Source: Tubiluchus corallicola (taxonomy: Eukaryota; Priapulida; Priapulimorpha; Priapulimorphida; Tubiluchidae). From it: DNA of 64,000 nt. The notes beneath the pieces were generated by a model. It ran no database searches. It saw only the letters and a program-made list of their open reading frames with translations, and was not told the origin of the DNA. This document shows, one piece after another, positions 29,901 through 37,900 of the stretch. The first letter of the stretch is position 1. Each line of letters opens with the position of its first letter. The position numbers and the translations under genes are program-made. The DNA lies in contig JAQGDQ010000002.1 in the NCBI GenBank assembly GCA_030141605.1, forward strand, positions 2,891,001 through 2,955,000, written 5' to 3'.

Positions 29901-32812
29901 GCTTAAGCTTGACGTCCCTATCTGCAATAAGATTTCAAGCGAAAGATGAATTTATATCAGTTGATTGAAAATTCCCCAAGTTTCACTGTAGTTGATTAGA
30001 ACAGTTAAAAATAAACACGCGAGTTCCATTTTTGTCGTTTAATCCGATTATGTTAAGCTTAGCACAAAACAAGCTAGCTGGCAGTTTTTCTGATATTGCC
30101 AATTTTGCGTTTAATGAGACATAGCTAGTTACTATAAATTTCAGGATGGGATTTAGCGGCCCGACAGAGCTTTTCTGAATGAAAAATAATTAGTTATGTT
30201 TAGAAGATGTACGCTAAATATTGTAGGAAAAACGTGGGAACTACTTTTCGTCAAACTGATATGCGCTTTTTTCAACGTTCAGCGTATTAGTCCGAAGAAC
30301 ATCCTCTACTAGAATTATGATGATCACCATTATCACATCAAGCAAATTCAAAAAATGTACAATGTATCAAATTATAGGATAATTCCACAAAAAGCCGGAT
30401 ACAGGGGCCATTAGCAAGTTATATCAAACCAAACCATGACATTTTATTCTGGGGAATAACCATTACCAAGCAAACGTTTTGACTGGTGCTCAGCTTAATG
30501 CAAAGAGCAATTTGTGCTTGAAATAATAACCGAGAATGATGATTATCCAGCTATTTGTACAATGATTTTGCACGAAGAAAGACGGTTGTTATGGTTAGAT
30601 CGCTGTGGTTGCCGCTGCCGGTCTTGCAAAGATGGCGCCCCCAATACATAAATGCAGAAATTTTTAGGTTAGTTCTTGAACCGCACACTAAGAGCAAAGT
30701 GACCCTAAAATTACGCTAATAATTTGTAATTTCGTAAAATTATGTTGGCAGTTTGCTACCTTATTAGACATTATCAGCACCTCGTCTGGTTTTTAGTAAC
30801 CATACATATGTAAAATATTAATAAAAGACTTATAGTAACACTTGTCTCAACAGTAACACCATCTCTTTCAGACGAATGTTAGCACTCAGTTTTTGAAAGT
30901 CAACAATGCAAATGGTGATTTGAGACCAATGTTGCCTAACTTTGTTAATTAATTCTGAACAAGGAGTGACGCCGTGATGCATGAGTTACCTCATAAATGT
31001 TTAATGCACGTACAAATTGGCAGCCTTAAGGGCAGGAGCATGTCTCAACTACCATGTAATGCTAATTTTAATTTCAATTTACTATAAGAAATAGATATAC
31101 CGGCGCCAGATATGTCAGTTCCAGATCCCAAATGGAGTCAAGATGTAATTTTATTTTGCTGACACTATTTTAACAATTTTGGACCTCGATCTCAATCATA
31201 ACAATGTTGAATGACGGAGGACGTACAGCTCGCATCACATTATACGTTGCATAACAAAATAGTTAAAAAATTAATGTCAAACACATTATCAGCCCGTTTA
31301 AAACTGGTCAGTTTTTTCGTAAGAATATCGGTTTGAGCAAAGCTCTCTCTACAAAATACATCTTGACTAAATAATATTTATCGGCAAGACCCCGGTCCCA
31401 ATGGTCCTAGCCGGAACTACCTCATTGACGAGCAAGTTGTTTCACGCATTTTCTGCACAATATCACAAGAGTTTGTGAATAATAACAGTCTATTGAGAGC
31501 ACCTGCTAGAGCGGCTATAATGGCCGTAATTATTGGTAATCATCATCTGCGCGCACAATAATATTTTCTCCCAAAACACTCAACATCGACCAAGAAAAGC
31601 AGCAATTTTCTTTAGCGCGTCTACTCTGCAATTTCTACGGAAAACTATGCCAAAAGTTAAGCTAAGTTGGATGTATAGACAGAGAAATATTAATGAGATG
31701 TTAATGTACTGTGACTTAACAATCAAGTAAACAGTCACTATAATTAATTTTCTTGCTGTTTTTGATTGCTGTTCTCTATAGTCGCTTGAACAGGTCATAG
31801 TATCTATAACAGAAATTTCTGCATTTTGAAAATTGTGTAGTCGTAGGCGGTTTATATGCGTCTTTCCAACAATTTATACAGACGGGCCTGAGTAAGTTAC
31901 AATTCATTTCATAAATGGTAAATTGTGGCACTACAAAGTTTTATGACGTGTGCTTGCGGACCGAGCTTTTATTCTTAACAATGTAATCTGTGTCGGTCGT
32001 CCCAACTACGTTTCTGTACGCATCATGACGTGATGGCTTATCTACACGTTAATGTGATGGTCGAGTTTTCTAAACTTTGAAAAGAGACTACAGAGTGAAC
32101 CATATCAAATTCCAATATACTTACTCTTTTCCACAGTCTTGGAATTTCTTTTAGTCGTATTCTGTTGTTGATGAAGACGTCGTAAACGCCATTCACGGCC
32201 AACACAGTTATACCTTGCTCTTTGGTTAAAAGACTCGCTGCCGTCGACAACAGCATCAAAACTATGTACGTCCATCTTTTGTATGCCGAAGTTTTTATAA
32301 GAGGCCATACATTACAGTTCTTATCACAACTATTACTGTTTGTACCATTACTATCACATCGACTGCATTGACTATGCAATTCTCGTGATGTCACTAGCAG
32401 TTTGTGGTCACGCAGGTCACAATAACGTGCATAAAAAATGAAAGACAAAAGAAAAAAGAAGCAAGCTCCAACGTCAGCACGACCAACCACCCCCGCAACG
32501 GCTTCGGTGTGTATTGGATGGACTGCAAACAATGTTCCCGCTACTAAAGTCGGCAGTGTCTGATGTAAGAGCTTTCTGGCCAGATGTGTGAACAAGCCAG
32601 TTACAATGGAATGTAAAAACACGTTTGTTAAGTGGTATCCACACGGTTTTAGTCCAGAGAGATAATAATTCAAACGAAAGCTGAGAACGCATAGAGGCCT
32701 GTAGGACTTGTGGCTACCGCTGTGGTTCAGTGGTGTACCCCAGAAGTCGTTGAGGAAGATACTGGTGATGGGAGTTTCCGGCCGCAGATCTTGATTCGTC
32801 TTGATAGCCCGA
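11797..32812 (-). CDS. TMTC2: TMTC2 orthologue, protein O-mannosyltransferase (exons 2-12)
   Basis: This is a multipass ER membrane protein with C-terminal TPR repeats. TMTC1-4 proteins transfer O-linked mannose to cadherin ectodomains in the ER; vertebrate TMTC2 also associates with SERCA2B and calnexin. Eleven exons join in frame: 32125-32812, 19335-20115, 18729-18914, 18197-18311, 17867-17952, 17119-17303, 16940-17018, 16202-16323, 15448-15644, 14850-14913 and 11797-11961, all with GT-AG borders. They give 888 residues after a split Ser codon. TMTC2 rather than TMTC1/3/4 is supported by NDFWGT, then [31 protein letters not shown] and [20 protein letters not shown], and by TPR-by-TPR agreement to the C-terminal TQNNLRKL. 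It is longer than the 836-residue human protein through two polar insertions. The first coding exon, holding the catalytic DD motif, was not found. The 12-kb intron hosts a retrotransposon and the last intron a glycosyltransferase gene. Confidence 0.93.
12439..13614 (+). CDS. Beta-1,3-galactosyltransferase family protein (GT31), nested gene
   Basis: This 391-residue type II Golgi membrane protein should transfer galactose or N-acetylglucosamine from a UDP-sugar in beta-1,3 linkage to glycoprotein or glycolipid acceptors. It has a cytoplasmic tail of about 50 residues and one membrane anchor at about 52-75 ([20 protein letters not shown]). The catalytic domain shows family motifs in order: [10 protein letters not shown] (141-150), [15 protein letters not shown] (194-203), WFLKGDDD with the metal-binding DDD at 226-228, [11 protein letters not shown] (282-292), and IDDAFVTGV (311-319) in place of the usual EDVxVG. 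Several N-glycosylation sequons are present. The coding region has no intron, as is usual in the family. A strong acceptor-like tract and AG at 12344-12345 suggests a spliced 5' UTR. It lies antisense in the last TMTC2 intron. Donor and acceptor specificity cannot be told from sequence. Confidence 0.88.
   Translation: MQELGLQGKLGDHTSSAFLVLKYMRAKIKTLAKSREIYAMILLNDIRVNFCQLLYIVFSVLLLVLSWQGLLVLVYTPKVVHNYPNVSIAELALAAKHNIRNIPTILIKWGMNFTLVPGACTGNTNYFMVALLHSAVNNFSYRDKIRTTWGQVKHSRYGNLTVIFVLGQTLNATSQLLVEEESHKHNDILQGQFIDTYHNLTLKHLSLMQWALEHCSQRTNWFLKGDDDIVVNIFKLVRYLIHPLTPKHNALLCYVLKNQLVWRQGGKHNISELIYPASRWPDFCSGQAYVISVDAAHRILHQSVKIRPIFIDDAFVTGVTRLQTDIKLLRVPRQFQHRHYTMMDSNPAAVFAKLSPNHMPIFGTLASIDNKTDELDMMSKIWDIIIKYEEE
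13644..14349. mobile_element. TA-flanked Tc1/mariner-type element, non-autonomous
   Basis: The ends are inverted repeats: CCGTATTTTTTCGAGTATAA at 13644, and the reverse complement of the right end reads CCGTATTTATTCGAGTATAA. Both are flanked by TA (13642-13643 and 14350-14351), the target duplication of the Tc1/mariner superfamily. The element landed in a TATG/CATG tetranucleotide repeat just after the glycosyltransferase stop codon. Open frames inside (13881-14141, 14120-14380) resemble no transposase. Confidence 0.75.
14390..14395 (+). terminator. Candidate polyadenylation signal of the GT31 gene
   Basis: AATAAA lies 776 nt after the stop and beyond the TA-flanked element. If used, the transposon is part of the 3' UTR. 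Confidence 0.35.
14850..14913 (-). CDS. TMTC2: TMTC2 exon 11
   Basis: Acceptor TTTTTAG before ACAAGCAG, donor GTAAGT after the GAT codon; phase 2 in, phase 0 out. It encodes part of a TPR ([14 protein letters not shown]). Confidence 0.92.
15448..15644 (-). CDS. TMTC2: TMTC2 exon 10
   Basis: Acceptor CTTTAG before GGGCGG, donor GTAAAT; phase 0 in, phase 2 out. It encodes two TPR helices-pairs ([20 protein letters not shown] and the [14 protein letters not shown] segment). Confidence 0.93.
16202..16323 (-). CDS. TMTC2: TMTC2 exon 9
   Basis: Acceptor CCTAG before GTGAAGC, donor GTAAGT after ACC; phase 1 in, phase 0 out. It encodes the [23 protein letters not shown], matching the human TMTC2 segment GEAYMRLSKL. 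Confidence 0.93.
16440..16780 (-). repeat. Possible tRNA-derived SINE-like element
   Basis: On the minus strand about 16600-16665 shows a tRNA-like head: an A-box-like TTAGTGGTTATGG, then TTAGTCTGGTAAG, and a B-box-like GGTTTAAATCC inside a perfect T-arm hairpin (CCTGG/CCAGG). The anticodon stem does not pair well, so this is not a tRNA gene. Weak inverted similarity (ATTGRTGGA) exists at the outer edges. Borders are approximate. Confidence 0.4.
16940..17018 (-). CDS. TMTC2: TMTC2 exon 8
   Basis: Acceptor TTTTAG before GGTGCA, donor GTAACT; phase 0 in, phase 1 out. It encodes [12 protein letters not shown] and PQSLYNML, the linker that human TMTC2 has as PQSLYNMMG. Confidence 0.93.
17119..17303 (-). 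CDS. TMTC2: TMTC2 exon 7
   Basis: Acceptor TTACAG before CTGCCC, donor GTTTGC after CAG; phase 1 in, phase 0 out. It encodes TPRs with [18 protein letters not shown] and the TMTC2-typical GLKDPKTHE loop. The open frame continues a little on each side into intron. Confidence 0.93.
17867..17952 (-). CDS. TMTC2: TMTC2 exon 6
   Basis: Acceptor TTTTAG before TGGCAT, donor GTACAA; phase 2 in, phase 1 out. It encodes [20 protein letters not shown], a TPR helix pair. Confidence 0.92.
18197..18311 (-). CDS. TMTC2: TMTC2 exon 5
   Basis: Acceptor TTTGCAG before CATGGG, donor GTAAGC; phase 1 in, phase 2 out. It encodes the first TPR after the membrane region ([20 protein letters not shown]) and NMADVHYNL. 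Confidence 0.93.
18729..18914 (-). CDS. TMTC2: TMTC2 exon 4
   Basis: Acceptor TTTTAG before GTTTCA, donor GTATGC; phase 1 in and out. It encodes the last membrane segment (about 20 residues around [15 protein letters not shown]) and the [18 protein letters not shown] junction to the TPRs, equivalent to human EEMLYRSGIKVNPAK. Confidence 0.93.
19335..20115 (-). CDS. TMTC2: TMTC2 exon 3, with the DUF1736 region
   Basis: Acceptor TATTACAG before GAATAC, donor GTAAGA; phase 0 in, phase 1 out. It encodes several membrane segments and the TMTC signature loop ([18 protein letters not shown] and [15 protein letters not shown]). A polar Asn/His/Ser-rich insertion of about 90 residues follows, then [21 protein letters not shown] second AG inside the first codons was rejected because it breaks the frame. 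Confidence 0.93.
20734..21740 (+). repeat. 5' LTR
   Basis: Matches 27804-28806. The first 393 bp and last 144 bp are identical between LTRs by eye, while 21127-21596 differs at about 53 positions and two small indels. A GATGATAC-type motif recurs several times around 21110-21240. Confidence 0.95.
20816..20823 (+). promoter_or_regulatory. Candidate TATA box in the 5' LTR
   Basis: TATAAAAG occurs 83 bp inside the LTR and is repeated at the same place in the 3' LTR. Transcription start is not known. Confidence 0.5.
21744..21761 (+). promoter_or_regulatory. Primer binding site for tRNA-Leu
   Basis: TGGTGTCAGAAGTGGGAT is complementary to the 3' end (with CCA) of animal tRNA-Leu of the GTCAG...CTGACA acceptor type for 18 nt. 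It starts three bases after the LTR, where minus-strand priming is expected. Confidence 0.85.
22301..27157 (+). CDS. Gag-Pol polyprotein of Gmr1-like retrotransposon (Gag-PR-IN-RT-RH)
   Basis: A single 1618-residue frame runs from ATG 22301; the open frame extends upstream only via GTG 22292. In order: a SAP-like N-terminus (about 8-45), a charged Glu/Arg coiled coil (about 125-175), a capsid region with a SCAN-like part (about 287-376), and a CCHC knuckle at 413-426 ([14 protein letters not shown]). Next come the aspartic protease (DSGAS, Asp493), an integrase HHCC zinc region near 743-785, and a catalytic core Asp814, Asp873, Glu909 (DD35E spacing). A GPY/F-type module follows at about 1045 (RYRGPFTVV). 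Reverse transcriptase has the YIDD box at 1352-1355, and RNase H has Asp1503 and Glu about 1545. Gag and Pol share one frame without stop or shift. Base composition is clearly GC-richer than the flanking intron. Domain order, not just similarity, supports the Gmr1 assignment. Confidence 0.95.
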   Translation: MSRVYVESELQQLTVPVLKQITVERRLTLPLGANKAGIIDIIMNAQGNPVTTGEPSVRPKEVGGVSSTPSVSVAQMSGRRRVSDQLLATPPPADLTLHSAINGKPADDEMTERSVPLYNIEKLKLVEREKEREWEREQKREERHERMQREEREWEREREERRERMQKEQYQFELKLRELDASSPSHVTQVPPQSPDGILTTTASRIPRVKLSRVFTEETDDLHTFLQWFEAVAKANGLEEKHFAASLGPALSGKAAQAFQQVPLDSMQDYNVLKKTLLAAYVLSNDMYLERFRKITRTPDETFRQLFVRLDRALQEWLKAEEASTFENVSELLCIEQALTLMPREMSIWVRQQGQKTMEKVAEKADLYIASNALGTASKLKQMQQQRGNSRPAVFLNGSGKKMNNDVMKKIRCYACGELGHKRTQCPKRPNYGETSGKSRNPSRQFLAKTGNTGHRSSHSTSSPAAMPECVPESDEFSFKAKINGIWIDGIRDSGASVSLIQPRYVRPEQFLQSENCTKIWCVHGDAKNTRIAVVEVECTLVNGRLRVAVSDSLPVPFLLGNDYRTAVTPFNIKKSFSTPPKSVDLECILPENSDTSHCSDELVSGNTKVAKQAGNSKKAFAVTRSKAKQLQAEANSEKKLLSSLNADQKAEKNVASGVDTKAQQQQLSQLSKEQLQQEQRDDVSLRNLRDHAVTETVARAQRKGYFIKDGVLYYLTREKRDAEPRELLVVPKSRRLAVLSLAHDAHMAGHLGIRKTTQRVLQECIWPRVKRSVIQYCRSCAPCQKTARIKRSDKAKLKPLSIPSIAFRTIAMDIIGPMKRTPSGNKYALVIIDHATRYPDCYPLPNIETTTVVKALLQYICRHGIPREILTDRGTQFTSQLIHDLEQALGVKGIFTSPYNPQGNGLTERFNGSLKSCILKVMQNEKHLPWDETIPFILFAFREVPQESTGYAPFQLVYGFPVRGPLAALKERWGSVEAPKWEEIDDYVTRIINTVEESTADAHEALQKAKISQKNWYDKTTLERSLEIGQKVLVLMPEGRSKMQKRYRGPFTVVDKLSDWTYKIHLGGKSARKRDTRTYHINMLKPFVERDEHMVLFAKCEEFSTTSLDSVLSEGGCGNVKMDEQEENECSLKLPEYAFPPSASPTQSLNDVAYDSHLNDEQIGQLAAVLAEFSEMFTDLPGRTELVQHRITLTNPTPVRQRPYRTPHARREVIRKELEEMQKLQVIRRSNSEFSSPVVLVPKEDAASGFRFCIDYRLLNAQTAFNHYIMPRVDDIVDGMHGALWITTLDLSKAYWQIKLAEESQAYSAFVTEFGKFEFVVMPFGLVNSAQTCQSLVDRVLEAAEEYAHGYIDDIMIKSNTWQSHLQHIRLVLALLRRAGLTLKPKKCNFAQTETKFLGYVVGKNRLRPQVEKIQKIHETPRPQTKRQVRAFLGLIGFYRRFIPMFSSIAVPLYALLEKNAPVHVDWNEECERSFLELRTALNSDTVLHSPDFSQKFVLTTDASFSGIGGVLTQVQSELGEVPITHVSRKLTTCERNYSVVEIELLAVVYSVTKLRYYLEGHEFIVRTDQRSLLALPRMKRNNRRLCTWALILQEFHFIVENIAGKDNIVADSLSRL
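27158..27803 (+). other. Retrotransposon 3' untranslated region
   Basis: 646 bp lie between pol and the 3' LTR. A 73-codon open frame from ATG 27330 to 27551 would encode a mainly hydrophobic peptide with two possible membrane segments. It has no recognisable homology and may be chance. A direct repeat of ATCATGATTTCTTG occurs near 27663-27705. The sequence just before the LTR (ACGGAGGATGCTA) is only a weak polypurine tract. Confidence 0.5.
27804..28806 (+). repeat. 3' LTR
   Basis: Begins TGTGACG, ends CGTCACA and is followed by the target duplication GCCTT. Its middle part is GC-richer than the same part of the 5' LTR. Open frames on both strands here are chance readings of LTR sequence. 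Confidence 0.95.
28812..32124. other. TMTC2 intron sequence, no gene seen
   Basis: 3.3 kb of AT-rich DNA without credible coding frames. No transposon could be recognised by eye. Confidence 0.5.
32125..32812 (-). CDS. TMTC2: TMTC2 exon 2
   Basis: Acceptor TTTACAG before TCGGGC (phase 2, completing the Ser codon of the DDS motif), donor GTAAGT after AGA (phase 0). It encodes [30 protein letters not shown], the [16 protein letters not shown] loop and [20 protein letters not shown], with several membrane segments. A Cys/Ser/Asn-rich loop of about 30 residues ([10 protein letters not shown]) is an insertion relative to human TMTC2. Confidence 0.93.
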
Positions 32813-33637
32813 CTGTAAACAAAAGAAAAACACTTAAGCACTTCTACAAAATACTATGCAAGCACCAATTTTACATAATACATTTACAGTTTTATATAGT
32901 TTTATATTTTTTAAATCAATCCATGCGAATTATGGACTTACCGTCATCAGCAACATTTGAATTAACAAGATTACTGGCTAATCGCATTGTCTATTCTGCC
33001 AAGACTAGTCAATAAACGAAGCGCACTTTTTCATAAACTAATAATAAAACTAAAAGGTAGAAAAAAATTTGCAAAGTCATGGAATAATGTAAAATGCCGT
33101 GTAATTTATCTTACGAAGCGTCTCAATAACTGTGGCACACAATACAAATTTCTAGTTTTAGTCATTCAATATCAGCAATACCGGAAACATCCCAGCAATC
33201 AAAGTGACTGATAGTGCGGTAGCGACAACGATTACTATCAATACAATCAGTCTAACACAACAATAATTGCGTTATCGATTGGTTCTACTAAAGATTACCA
33301 CTCTTGCTAGGATAGAATAACATCAACAAATACTGCCAGTCTACTCGCCAGACAGAAGCCTAGATGTCGAACATGTTTGCTTAGCCTGCTTTCATAACGG
33401 CTATAGAATTGTGCAGGGGATAAAATATTCATGCAATCTTGCCATGTTTGTTGACATTTGACAGATTTTTCATTGATAAATGGATGGTATCTTGCGTTGA
33501 ATATAAAACGATGAGCGGGGCAGTTATTCCTTTTATAAGACGGCAGAAAGCAAGCAAGAATAAAGAAGCTAATAAGCAGAAGAGAGAGGGAAAGAGTGGA
33601 GAACGAGGGGGCAGAAGAGAAAAATGAAAAGAGGAAG

Positions 33638-33658
33638 GACAGAGAGAGCGAGAGAGAC

Positions 33659-33737
<79 letters not shown>

Positions 33738-33768
33738 GAGAGAGGGGGGAGGGGAGGGAGAGAGATCA
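33638..33768. repeat. Long GA microsatellite
   Basis: About 130 bp of (AG)n with few interruptions. The overlapping RE-rich and SL-rich open frames are its translations. Confidence 0.97.
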
Positions 33769-34485
33769 TCCTCTTAGAAAAGAGATGAAAAGTACTTATT
33801 AAGTAGTAAAATAATGATTGATTAAATTCAACAAGAATCCAGTCATCTTAATCAACTTAATTAATAAGTCTACTGACTGCATATGCCAATGAATGCCGAA
33901 AACTGTTGCACATTTGGAAGAGTTTATAAAATATGTTACAGTTAAAACAGTAAAATGTCCAAGATTTGTGCTTAGCTGTTCTCTTGACATGTGAGAATTT
34001 TTGCGGCCGTGACTCTTGACAGATCTGTCAGCGCGATGAGGTATTTATCATCACTCTTAGCCTCTTCTTCTGCTAATAGGCTTCCCAAGACAGACCGTCA
34101 AATTGCCAATTACATTCGTCAAATACACACAGCTGAGTGGGAAAGATAGAAGAAAAACCAACAAAGACGTGAATATTGAGAACTGGTTCACAAAGTTGAT
34201 CTTATACAAAAGTTTCTGTGAGATTTCACATTTAATATTTGATTAGGTGTTAATAGCCTAATATGCATTAATTTTTGTTTGATATACGCACAATTTCCAC
34301 ATCGTTATAAAAACAGAAAAAAATAAAAAACAACAACTACTTAAATAACAACGAATTATTACAAATATTCGACGACATCAGCAAAGAAATTTTATAATTA
34401 TTCGCGAAGAAAATTATTAGAAGTGAAATACAGGAGAGTTGTAGAATAGTAGTGATAAATTGTTGACGTGATTATATTTGTTTGT

Positions 34486-34541
34486 GGCTGTCGTCGTTGT
34501 CGTCACCATCGCCGTCGTCGCAGTCACTGTCGCGGTGGGCC
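34486..34541. repeat. Imperfect GTC trinucleotide repeat
   Basis: A run of GTCGTC/GCCGTC triplets, read as Asp-rich on the minus strand; no splice donor follows it. Confidence 0.6.
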
Positions 34542-34775
34542 TGTTGTTAAAATATCACCAACCACTGCTAGTTCAATTAGAACGATGAATAAATCGTTAC
34601 CACGGGTAATAGATTAAGGTCCGATGTTGAAGTTTAGCACGAGAAAAGTGTCAGTTTTCAGGTACTGACACGGTCAAGTATAGCAAAATCATGTATAGTG
34701 TAACAATTAGGCTATGGAAAAGTATGACCTTGGGTCAAGGCCAACCACATAGAATGCAACAGCCCGGCACGTGTT

Positions 34776-34981
34776 GGGAGCTACGGTTAAAGTACACACA
34801 CATACAGTATCCAAATGAACACAAGGAGAATGTATTACTGTGACACTGTGACACGGTGGAGATCAAAAATCATCATCTGGGAGGTATGGTTAAAATACAC
34901 ACACATACTGTGTCCTAATATGAACATAAACATGATGCACTGACCCTACGTTACGGTGGAGGTCAAAGATCACCAAAATGT
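34776..34981 (+). repeat. Tandem pair of diverged ~103-bp units
   Basis: Units start at GGGAG 34776 and GGGAG 34879. Both contain GGTTAAARTACACACACATA near the start and ACGGTGGAGRTCAAARATCA near the end, with diverged sequence between. Confidence 0.75.
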
Positions 34982-37900
34982 CATAACAGCCAGTGACATA
35001 AGGAAAAATTTAAGTGGTGCCGAGTGGCAGTGGGTTGGCAAGTTTATTTTGTTGACTCATTCATGACATCATTATGATTAGGTGAAAGACACTCAAAACA
35101 TCACCACATGCCAAAAAATATCTGGTGTCAAGGTCACTGCCTTAAAATTGTAATACCTCTGTTTCTGTATGACGTATGATCATTGCAATATGTAAAACGT
35201 GGCAAACTTCGGGTCATGGTGGCGATCAAAAGCCACTACTGTCATTATTCTAAAATGCGTAGTTAAATAACGTAGTGTAGCAGTGACTAATTAATGAATT
35301 ACAACACCATGACAAATTAAACGTGACAATAAAAAGGTAATCTATGGTAAGGGTCATCAACTTAAAATGAACCCTTATTACAACAAGCTAAAAAATGGTA
35401 GCAAAAATTCATAATACCCAGTCATGATCGAGTTCAGAGATTACTGAAATGTCATGACCCAAAATGCGAAGAATAAAAACTGTTAGGTGTTGCAGTGAAA
35501 GGCAGGCATTTTCAGATCATTAAATGATATCTGACAGACAAAAAACAACTATAAAATTTCAGAGCTTATCTATGCCCAAACCCCGAAATATTGCTTGTTA
35601 ATAATTATTATTGAATAGACTACCGTTGCAAAATGGGTGGATTTACGTACCCGATGTTTCCACTTTTTGTTTTTGTATGTTACATTTGATTTCCTGAAAT
35701 TGAAATTGGTTTATCTGTCGGGGCTTCACATCTTTCCAACTTGCATTACAGAAAGCTCCTCTTATCTTACCCAAGCTGCAAAGACCGTTTAGAAAGTTAT
35801 TTTTTCAAGACGGTATCTGGATTTTGGTCTTCCTGATCTAGAGAAACTAATTTGCAAACGCGGTGCGAGCTTCATACAAACTAAATTAAATCCGCATGTC
35901 CGGGAAATCCACACCACCGTTAGCTGCCATCACTTCTACCCAGGGCATTTTCCTCTTCTGTATCCCTTGCTGTCGACGAGAAGATTATGGTGGTCTCCAT
36001 TATGAAGAACCAATAACCATATAACTTCAGGACGTGTATGATGGTCGATAAGTAAGTGAACATTACTGGCAAAGTTTGGGCTGATATTCGCAAAATTTGG
36101 CAGATTTGTAATTTGACAAAAACCACTATTAACCAAATAAATCTGTTGTCCTTTTGGACGAGGTGAAAGACGAATCTCATTTATAGAGCTGAATGTTATA
36201 TATCAAACCAAACTTTACAACGATTTCGATGCCTAAACCAGGAAAGTGATGAAATTTTTTTGTGCTTCCATAATGACATATCATCGCCATGTTGTCATGG
36301 TCTACATTTCATTTTGTCCTTTGTCTTTGTGTGAACTTAGTTTGGCTTCTCAGTTTGTGGATTCTGGCGCTTGCCGTTGCCTGAACTTGGCTTCAAAGCC
36401 TCCCAGGTCTGCCGTCGCGATCATTATCCATCATCAGTGAAATGGTGCGTCGGCCCATTTCCACAATGATATAAGTGGCTCCATAAAGATAATAGAGCAA
36501 CCAACATTTGTACTCGCAGAAAAGACACATAAAATAACCATAAACCATTTTATATCACTAGGAATAACTCAACGACTCGCGTTTGTTGCGAGCGATGCTG
36601 GGTGTTATGTATGAGATTTCACGCGCTGAGTTCTTGTTGTGTACTGATCATTTGTAACTTTCTAATGATGCTTAACAAATTAAGAAAAAAATTGGGATTG
36701 CGAACATTTGGGAGCTGAAAACACTTGAAATCAATAATTCAAAAAAAAGGAGATCCCACGTTGATACTTCACTCTTTGCACACTAATTATGGTTAATGTT
36801 GGTTCGCAGTTAATATCTGCAATACATCTTGATCTATCATATTCTAAGGCCTGATGATTTTTCTAACAATGCATTTAGTCGGTTATACGCTTACATTAAT
36901 ACGTTTACGCCAGACAATAATATTATTTATTCAATTTTATTTTTAAGCTTTTATTCAAATTGCTTTTTTACGAATCCATTACTGCATAGCATATTTATTC
37001 AACGTGGCTTCTCAAATCTTATACTACAGAACATAGCGTACAAGGCGTAGAAACCAATATCTGCGAGAAATTTAGTAAACTTCATAAGAGTGAAAAAAGT
37101 CAAACTGTTCGTTGCAGGCAGTTAAACAGCCAATATGCATCCACTTTGCAGGAATGTTTGCTACCAACAGGGTTTACTTCAGCACTGCCACAGAAAACGG
37201 TTTACTGAGGTAGACAGGTGGCAAAAGTTCTTTAAACATATCTAAAAGAAATTTCCACCTATCTATTTGAAATCCTTGAATCATATGCAAGAGCATTTCT
37301 GAAGTTGCACAATTCTTTGGTCGTACAGCGCAGCACCTACATTTATATGGTAAATGAATTTATTAAATGCGTGTAAATCAAATCAATACAAATCAAATCA
37401 TCGCCTGACTGCACGGACATAAATGTATTTCATAAAAGCTCTTTTTGGTGAAATCTGCTATCTCCATATGCATAATTATTCAGATCTTTGTAAATTCTGT
37501 TATTTCACTGAAGTGCTTCGTGTTTTAAAAGTTCATTTTGCAACATCTATAGTAATTAATTAATCTGAGTGCAACACGTCCCTGTTTGTCTCTGTCAAAA
37601 ACGGAAGGTATCACCATGCCCAGCAATGTAGAAGGCACTGGGAAACGCATAACTTGACGCGCGACGTGCATGTACAGTGTATGTTAAAATCCTATAAGGA
37701 ACGGCGGTCCCATGTACATTTTTACCTGAAATGACCCACTTTACCCTTCAAAAATTCCAATCGAAGTATTTTCGTTTAAAATCACGTTTAAGTACGGAAA
37801 TGTATTCAACCGGCAGAGGACACCTTGCGCTTCATTAACGCCAATACCTATAACTGCTTTAGTGTCGTTTCATTACAGCTGAGGACACGACCTGTGCGTG

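Larger units (their letters stand above)
20116..32124 (-). other. 12-kb TMTC2 intron hosting an LTR retrotransposon
   Basis: Without the element and one copy of its target duplication the intron would be about 3.9 kb. Apart from the retrotransposon at 20734-28806 I see no gene in it. 20116-20728 and 28812-32124 are AT-rich intron sequence. Confidence 0.8.

Noticed and set aside
33569-33802. RE-repeat and SL-repeat frames on both strands
   Set aside because: Pure (AG)n translation.
34486-34541. Asp-rich minus-strand reading as TMTC2 exon 1 with its DD motif
   Set aside because: It is a triplet repeat, lacks the aromatic-Tyr context before DDS and has no GT donor at the right place.
35920-36180. 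Minus-strand frames of 86 and 66 codons
   Set aside because: Two overlapping frames, neither with a known motif. A decayed transposon is possible but not supportable by eye.
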